Shown piece after piece: positions 59,173-64,000 of a stretch of 64,000 nt of DNA. Position numbers and translations under genes: made by a program. The notes beneath the pieces were generated by a model. It saw nothing but the letters and a program-made list of their open reading frames with translations. It made no database searches and was not told the DNA's origin. Every line of letters begins with the position of its first letter. Position 1 is the first letter of the stretch. Source of the DNA: Lepidurus packardi (lineage: Eukaryota > Arthropoda > Branchiopoda > Notostraca > Triopsidae); NCBI GenBank assembly GCA_023053545.1, contig JAKZAN010000002.1, positions 7,374,790 to 7,438,789 on the forward strand, read 5' to 3'.

Positions 59173-61058
59173 GGCTTTTTTCCTTCTTAATACGATTTGG
59201 ATCCCACTTGGGCTTCCTTATGTTGTTTAACAATAAAACGCGCTCGAGTGAAGTACTAACGTCCTTGGTGTGGTTGCAAATGGCTAAAACTTGGCACAAA
59301 CCACACTCTCTTCTAGGATGAGAACAATAAGATCTTTACAAAAAAAGGAAAATCCCTGGGGAAAAACAAGAGTCACTTGGATAACAATAATTTTTCATGT
59401 ATTTTCTTTTTTTTTCTTTAAGAAAAACTTCTTACTTCCAGTGAGTCAAAAATTCGTTTGAGTCTTGTGGGTACAATCCTCACTCCAGAATTTCCGATTT
59501 GCCTTCCTAAAAGTGACGTGTTTCTGCGGTTTTTCGTTTTCTTTTCCCGGACAGATGACAACAGCTCTGGATCACTTCATGACCACATGTCGGTATACAA
59601 CAGAGGGAGAATTTGACAAAAAAATCCTGGTTAAGAAGGTAATTCCCACAGAAATGCCTACCCGCACTCACATTTGCTCCGGTTTCGATTCGGTGCCCAG
59701 ACGACAATTATCAAGCTTCGATTTGGGATGTTTGTTCCGTTATTCTTTTCGTTTTCTTTCAGTTTCTCTTCTTCCCGAAATTGCATCCCCATGCATACCT
59801 CACACTCAACGAGGGGCTTTGGAGCAAGACTGGTTCCAGCAACAACAACTTACGGATGTAATCGTTGTCGAGAAGCTTTCTGGCCTCAATTTTCGAAGCG
59901 AGCATTCACCGAGCGTTACATCCTCGCCATCTAGCGCCCGCTATAAACATTAAAAATCCGTGTGCCAACTACATGGCTTGACTTCCTGGCAAAGACACAC
60001 CCACGCCAAACACATAATCTTTCACATGTTTAGGCCTGTTTGATTTTCATCCGGAGTAACTCATGTACGCGTTTATTGACTTTCGGTATAGACGAAAGAA
60101 GATGGGCAACACATCAAATCAACAACCCACCTCGGAAAATTACAAGACACACAGTAAACCTGTCGCCCCGGGGGTGTGGTGTTGAATGGGTTAAAACGAG
60201 CTGAAAAACATCCCACGTAAAGAAAAATCCCAAAAAGCCTCCTTGTTACAGTTGCGGGCAATGTGGGTGAATTGTGGGCAATGTTTCGCAGCTACCAATC
60301 ATTGAATATTACTACCGAGAGAGAAACAGGGAGGAGCCATGGTAAATAAACAAAATAGGGGACAGATTTTTCGCTGGGGTGATAGTAAAAGGTCACGCCC
60401 ACAGCGTACGAGGTACAACAGACACGCACATTAGATTCTACGGAATGGAATCAAAACCCCTATATAGATGTATATAATGATAATAATGATTATAACCCAC
60501 GACACAGCCAAGAGAGAGGTTTAGAAGAAAAGACTTTCTGTTTTGTTTTTTTCAAGAAATCACACGAATAGCCCACTAAAATCAGTCTGGAAAATTCCTT
60601 CCTAAGAAAGTGAATAAATTAAAATAAACAAAAAAACATTGCGTTTTTATCATTAACGTTTCTTTCTTTCTCTCTCTCACCTGGGGTCGTCTTCCTTGGC
60701 TAACATACAACACACGCACACATAATAAACGATTAGGCTTTCTCTACTCTCAAGTTATTATTGGGGCAAAGAAATCGAGAGTTAGATAGACCAATTCCTC
60801 AAATGACTGTTAACGCGAGTGAACGGTGTCATAACTTGCCTCCCAAACCCTCAGAAAACAAACAAGCCGCGTTCATTTGCAACCCATTGATATAAACCCA
60901 CCAATTTACATGCGCCAAATTTAGGTGAACCTAACAAAAAGTTCAACGTAAAAAAGGGAAGGGAAAATCACTTTTGGGCCTTGAATGGCGTCAAAAAATT
61001 GGAAATTAATTAAAAGGTGGAAAAATGAAAAACTAAACTTGTTATCCAAATAACGAAT
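59173..61058. other. Region between the chloride channel and synaptobrevin
   Basis: Contains the chloride-channel promoter and probably a long synaptobrevin 3' UTR; a minus-strand AATAAA lies near 60071-60076. An open frame at 59465-59953 on the plus strand has no supporting features. Confidence 0.4.
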
Positions 61059-63876
61059 TCAAGGAGCAATCTGGGGCGGGGTCGTGGGGGACGGCGAACT
61101 GTCCGAGCCAGACGTAGCCCATACTAAACAAAAAATAAAGAAATTAATAACTAAAAGAACGAATATCAAATAAATTCATAAACAAATAATACTACTAATA
61201 ATAATAATAATTTGAATAAACCCAGAAAGCCGTCCGCAATTCCTAACAATTAATAAGACATTTAATTTCTTTTCCTGGACTAATCTACGGAATGTTTTGC
61301 ATGAGATCAACGCCGTGAAAGCTGAGTTTTAGGTATGAAGCAAATCTTCCCCTATCAACACGATCAATTTCAAGTTTTAATTACGACACACGATTGAAGC
61401 TTAAAAACCGTTCTTTCAATTTCGTTTTCGCGAGATTCCGAAAACAGACCATTCCCACTGTTTTTTCCAGGGCTTTGTTGAAAAAGCAGCGGGAGAAATC
61501 TCTTTTCATTAAATGAAGTTTATTAGAAAAAATAAGAAGAAAATGGGAAAAGCAGAGGCGAAAAGTTTATGAACCTCGTTGTTATTGTTGGGAAGCTGAA
61601 CTTACGCTCAAATGAAGCCAAATTAAGAAATCAGATTCGTAAAATGGCCAAGAATTACAAATCATAAAATAAATGAACGAAACAACCAAAAATGGGAAAA
61701 TTAAGCGTGGTCGACAGGAGGTCACCCCTTGGGAAAGAAATTTAAACACACACGCTAAAGGGGAGGGGCAAAAAAAGCGTGGCACACGTGTCCGCAGCAG
61801 AGCACTCTCCAAAGGAAAAAAAAATAATATAAGAAAATAACAAAAAACACCCCGAATGGCACGCAGATAGTTAGCTGTAGGCCTTTTTGTTTTGGTGTGG
61901 AGTTGAACTTTTTTTTTTTTTTTTTTTTTTACATAAAGTTGACTGTCGTTGCAGAAATCCAGTAGCAGCAGGAAAATGACAAGAGAAGAAACGTTATACA
62001 ACCACGGAAACCATATTAGTACATGAAGTAAATTCAGTTCATGGAATGTAGACGCAACACTACAAATCCAGACAAAAGACGCAAACTAAGGGAACGTGAA
62101 AATAACTGAAGGACAAGAAAACTTGTCCCAACATAAAAATTATGCCTGGTTTCAAACCAAGCTACGTAAAGAAGCAGTGAACTGTAAAAATACATAAAAA
62201 TACACACAAAACTAATGTAAAACTACATCAAAATAAGGCCAATCTTGCAAAGAATTCATTAAAAATGAATCCAAGTTTAATCAAATAAATAGAAACTGTA
62301 AAACGATGATCAGTGTGATTGGACACTTACCGACAATGATGATCAAGATGATAAGCACAATGACGCCCATGATAATCATCATCTTCAAGTTCTTCCACCA
62401 GTATTTCCTCTTCAGCTTGCCGGCTTGCTGCTCAAATTGGGAGGCGCCTTGTTGCAAAGCATCTACGGAAAAACACAGGAGATTAAAACGGAATTCCCAA
62501 GTATAGGAGGCAAAAACTAAGGAACAGTCGTGCAGTTTAAATTGCGAATGAACTCAGAAAAAGTGTTTATGAAAAGCGAAGTCCAGAATCCAAACGAGAA
62601 CAGAAGTGTAAAACCCACATCAAAAGCCAACGGGACGAGACCGCGGACCCAGAGACCCAAGAACAGGGATCAACGCCAAAACCGAAAATAAATTAACCCA
62701 GTCGGATTGAAAAAGTACACGGATATGAAACGAAAGTCCACAAGGACACCAGAGAGAATGTTGATCACCTGCGCGGTCGTCCAGCTCCGATAGCTTTTGA
62801 TCGCGTTCCAACACCTTCTCCACGTTGGTACGCATAATATCCACCACCTGCAGAAAAAGAAGGAAGAAGAAGCCACAAAAAAATGTGTGTTAGCTTTCTA
62901 TGGACAACACACGTGCAAATTGCCATTTAACAATAAGGTTCAATTTAGACAGTTAAGATCCAAGACTGCAGACTGTTCCTCAATCCAGAACTATTGGATT
63001 CTGACATGTTTTGGGGGTTGAATAGAATACCTGCTCGGTCATCCAGCTCTGAGAGTTTTTGATCGCGTTCCAATACCTTTTCCACGTTGATTTTCATGAT
63101 ACCAACCACCTGACATAGGGGGCATTGCAATTTTTATGCAATTTTTAGTTAGGCTTCTTCAATATGCATTTTAGTTCGACTGGTTTCCAATTATTATTAG
63201 CAAATAGGAACCCTTAAAAAAGAAATGCGCTACGAATGGATTAAGTGCTTGTATACCTCGTCGACTTGAGCCTGGGTTTGCTGCAATCTTTTCGAGGCTG
63301 CTACTTGCTGTGGTGTTCTTCCACCTCCGACAACTGGAGCTCCATCTCCGCCTTCAGGGGCACCCAAACCTTGACCGCCAGACGACCTAGCAAATTACAT
63401 TAAAAAATTCGACCATTAGTGAACATTCAGCCCAAAGAAATCCAACGTTACATGTTGAATAACTAATGCACTTGGGATTATTCAGCCCGGACCCTACACT
63501 TGCTTCTAGGAAAAACTGACGGTCGTTTCCTTTACGGTAAACTTTTAGTCAGGGAAAGGTTAAAAGGAGTAAGTGAAAACTAACAAACATAAGATATTGA
63601 TGAGTGTCCCATGCGAGACTGTTCGAGAAAAGATTACCCTGGTTGGAATAAAACGGATAGCTGGCTACTATCTAGGCTAATGACACATCAGTAAAACGCC
63701 CGATAAAAGTGGGGGCGTCAGTCAATACACATACAACAGCCCAGAGCCTTGATCTTGTCTGGCTCATTTAACCTATTTGGGGCTGTTTTTAGACGCAAAA
63801 CTTAACTTAGATTAGTAAGTACTTAATATTTAATGAACTTCGAGCAAAATTACATAAGTTTGAGGTTTACTTACAT
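61059..63876 (-). CDS. nSyb: Synaptobrevin / VAMP2-type v-SNARE
   Basis: Exons in transcription order: 63876-63875 (the AT of the start codon), 63386-63257, then either 63109-63031 or 62847-62769, then 62462-62331 and 61123-61059; 135 aa with either middle exon. The protein has a Gly/Pro-rich N-terminus ([14 protein letters not shown]), the SNARE motif starting [11 protein letters not shown] with the zero-layer Arg in [15 protein letters not shown], and [20 protein letters not shown]. The juxtamembrane YWWKNLKMM follows, then one hydrophobic anchor and a short C-terminal tail ([17 protein letters not shown]). It is the vesicle R-SNARE that pairs with syntaxin and SNAP-25 for exocytosis. The short tail after the anchor resembles insect neuronal synaptobrevins, which also extend past the membrane. 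All phases close only if exactly one of the two 79-nt exons is used. Confidence 0.95.
61124..62330 (-). other. Synaptobrevin intron 4
   Basis: 1.2-kb intron with a 21-base T run near 61910-61930. An open frame at 61582-62001 has no splice or sequence support as an alternative 3' exon, though one cannot be excluded. Confidence 0.5.
62769..62847 (-). CDS. Synaptobrevin alternative exon 3b (SNARE motif)
   Basis: Encodes [18 protein letters not shown] then LSELDDRA, with a pyrimidine-rich CTGCAG acceptor and a GTGATC donor. It differs from 3a at 14 of 79 bases, 9 of them in synonymous changes; the amino-acid changes are Gly/Asp, Lys/Arg and Ile/Thr. 3b matches the consensus animal VAMP sequence (VVDIMR) better. 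Confidence 0.93.
63031..63109 (-). CDS. Synaptobrevin alternative exon 3a (SNARE motif)
   Basis: Encodes [18 protein letters not shown] then LSELDDRA, in phase 0 to phase 1, flanked by an AG acceptor (CAG at 63112-63110) and a GTATTC donor. Length 79 nt. Identical in length and frame to exon 3b. Confidence 0.93.
63387..63874 (-). other. Synaptobrevin intron 1, splitting the start codon
   Basis: Donor AT|GTAAGT at 63876-63871 (near-perfect consensus) and acceptor CTAG|G at 63390-63386. Splicing joins AT with G to create the initiator ATG. Confidence 0.8.
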
Positions 63877-63945
63877 GCTTTTTGGCGATTATATTACGGA
63901 GCAAGGCTCACCGAACGTTTTCCCGATAATCACAAGAGCTGACTA

Positions 63946-63953
63946 TGACGTCA
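63946..63953. promoter_or_regulatory. CRE palindrome at the synaptobrevin promoter
   Basis: tgacgtca lies about 70 bp upstream of the exon 1 donor, next to a TCAG initiator-like motif on the minus strand (near 63944-63939). CREB/ATF sites are common near neuronal promoters, but here this is motif evidence only. Confidence 0.4.
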
Positions 63954-64000
63954 CGCTATGGAGTAAGCTGCGTGGGCAATAGGTGGCGCTTATCACCGAC

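Noticed and set aside
59465-59953. 162-codon plus-strand open frame between the chloride channel and synaptobrevin
   Set aside because: No domain, no repeat of conserved blocks, low-complexity Ser/Phe-rich C-terminus, and no plausible splice partners; likely chance.
61582-62001. Possible alternative 3' exon of synaptobrevin
   Set aside because: Lies within intron 4 and is open on the correct strand, but it includes a long poly-Lys run from a T tract and has no in-phase acceptor or tail similarity that I can defend.

Overview
This is a eukaryotic, almost certainly arthropod, nuclear genomic window. It is AT-rich, has mostly short GT-AG introns (many of 50-100 bp, with a few of 1-4 kb), and carries genes whose nearest recognisable relatives are insect or crustacean proteins: a DUF745 protein, myosin VIIa/crinkled, Ryk/derailed and neuronal synaptobrevin. 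No organism can be named from sequence alone. A CCDC39 gene implies a lineage that still builds motile axonemes, for example in flagellated sperm or chordotonal cilia. All exon structures below were built by reading splice sites and checking that the reading frame closes across every junction.

Layout. 90-1258 (-): secreted Ala-rich DUF745 protein, with a TATA/Inr-type promoter near 1344-1379. 2501-3155 (-): truncated, intron-split Tc1-like transposase. 6286-18217 (+): complete 35-exon myosin VIIa, with a candidate internal first exon at 15487-15567 that would give a tail-only isoform. 18743-19290 (+): complex I subunit NDUFA2. 22476-32386 (+): RYK/derailed Wnt-receptor pseudokinase with a 4.2 kb first intron. 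32.4-37.9 kb: no gene seen. 37876-42436 (-): CCDC39. 42754-44331 (-): golgin-45/BLZF1, directly upstream of CCDC39 on the same strand. 46240-47855 (-): secreted protein with three PAN/apple-like repeats and a C-terminal domain I read tentatively as a double-psi beta-barrel. 47.9-52.2 kb: gene-poor and repeat-bearing. 52229-53200 (+): triosephosphate isomerase, tail-to-tail with 53615-59172 (-), a ClC-2-type chloride channel. 61059-63876 (-): synaptobrevin.

The genes do not form one pathway; this is an ordinary stretch of animal housekeeping, signalling and neuronal genes. The most interesting observations are (i) two 79-nt alternative exons in synaptobrevin encoding the same half of the SNARE motif, whose joint inclusion would break the frame; (ii) a synaptobrevin start codon split by an intron; (iii) the internal promoter/first exon of myosin VIIa; (iv) the PAN-repeat secreted protein, which looks lineage-restricted; and (v) several mobile-element families, including a TTAA-flanked MITE, a ~400 bp dispersed repeat present in two unrelated introns, and a transposase fragment that ends in a fold-back duplication.
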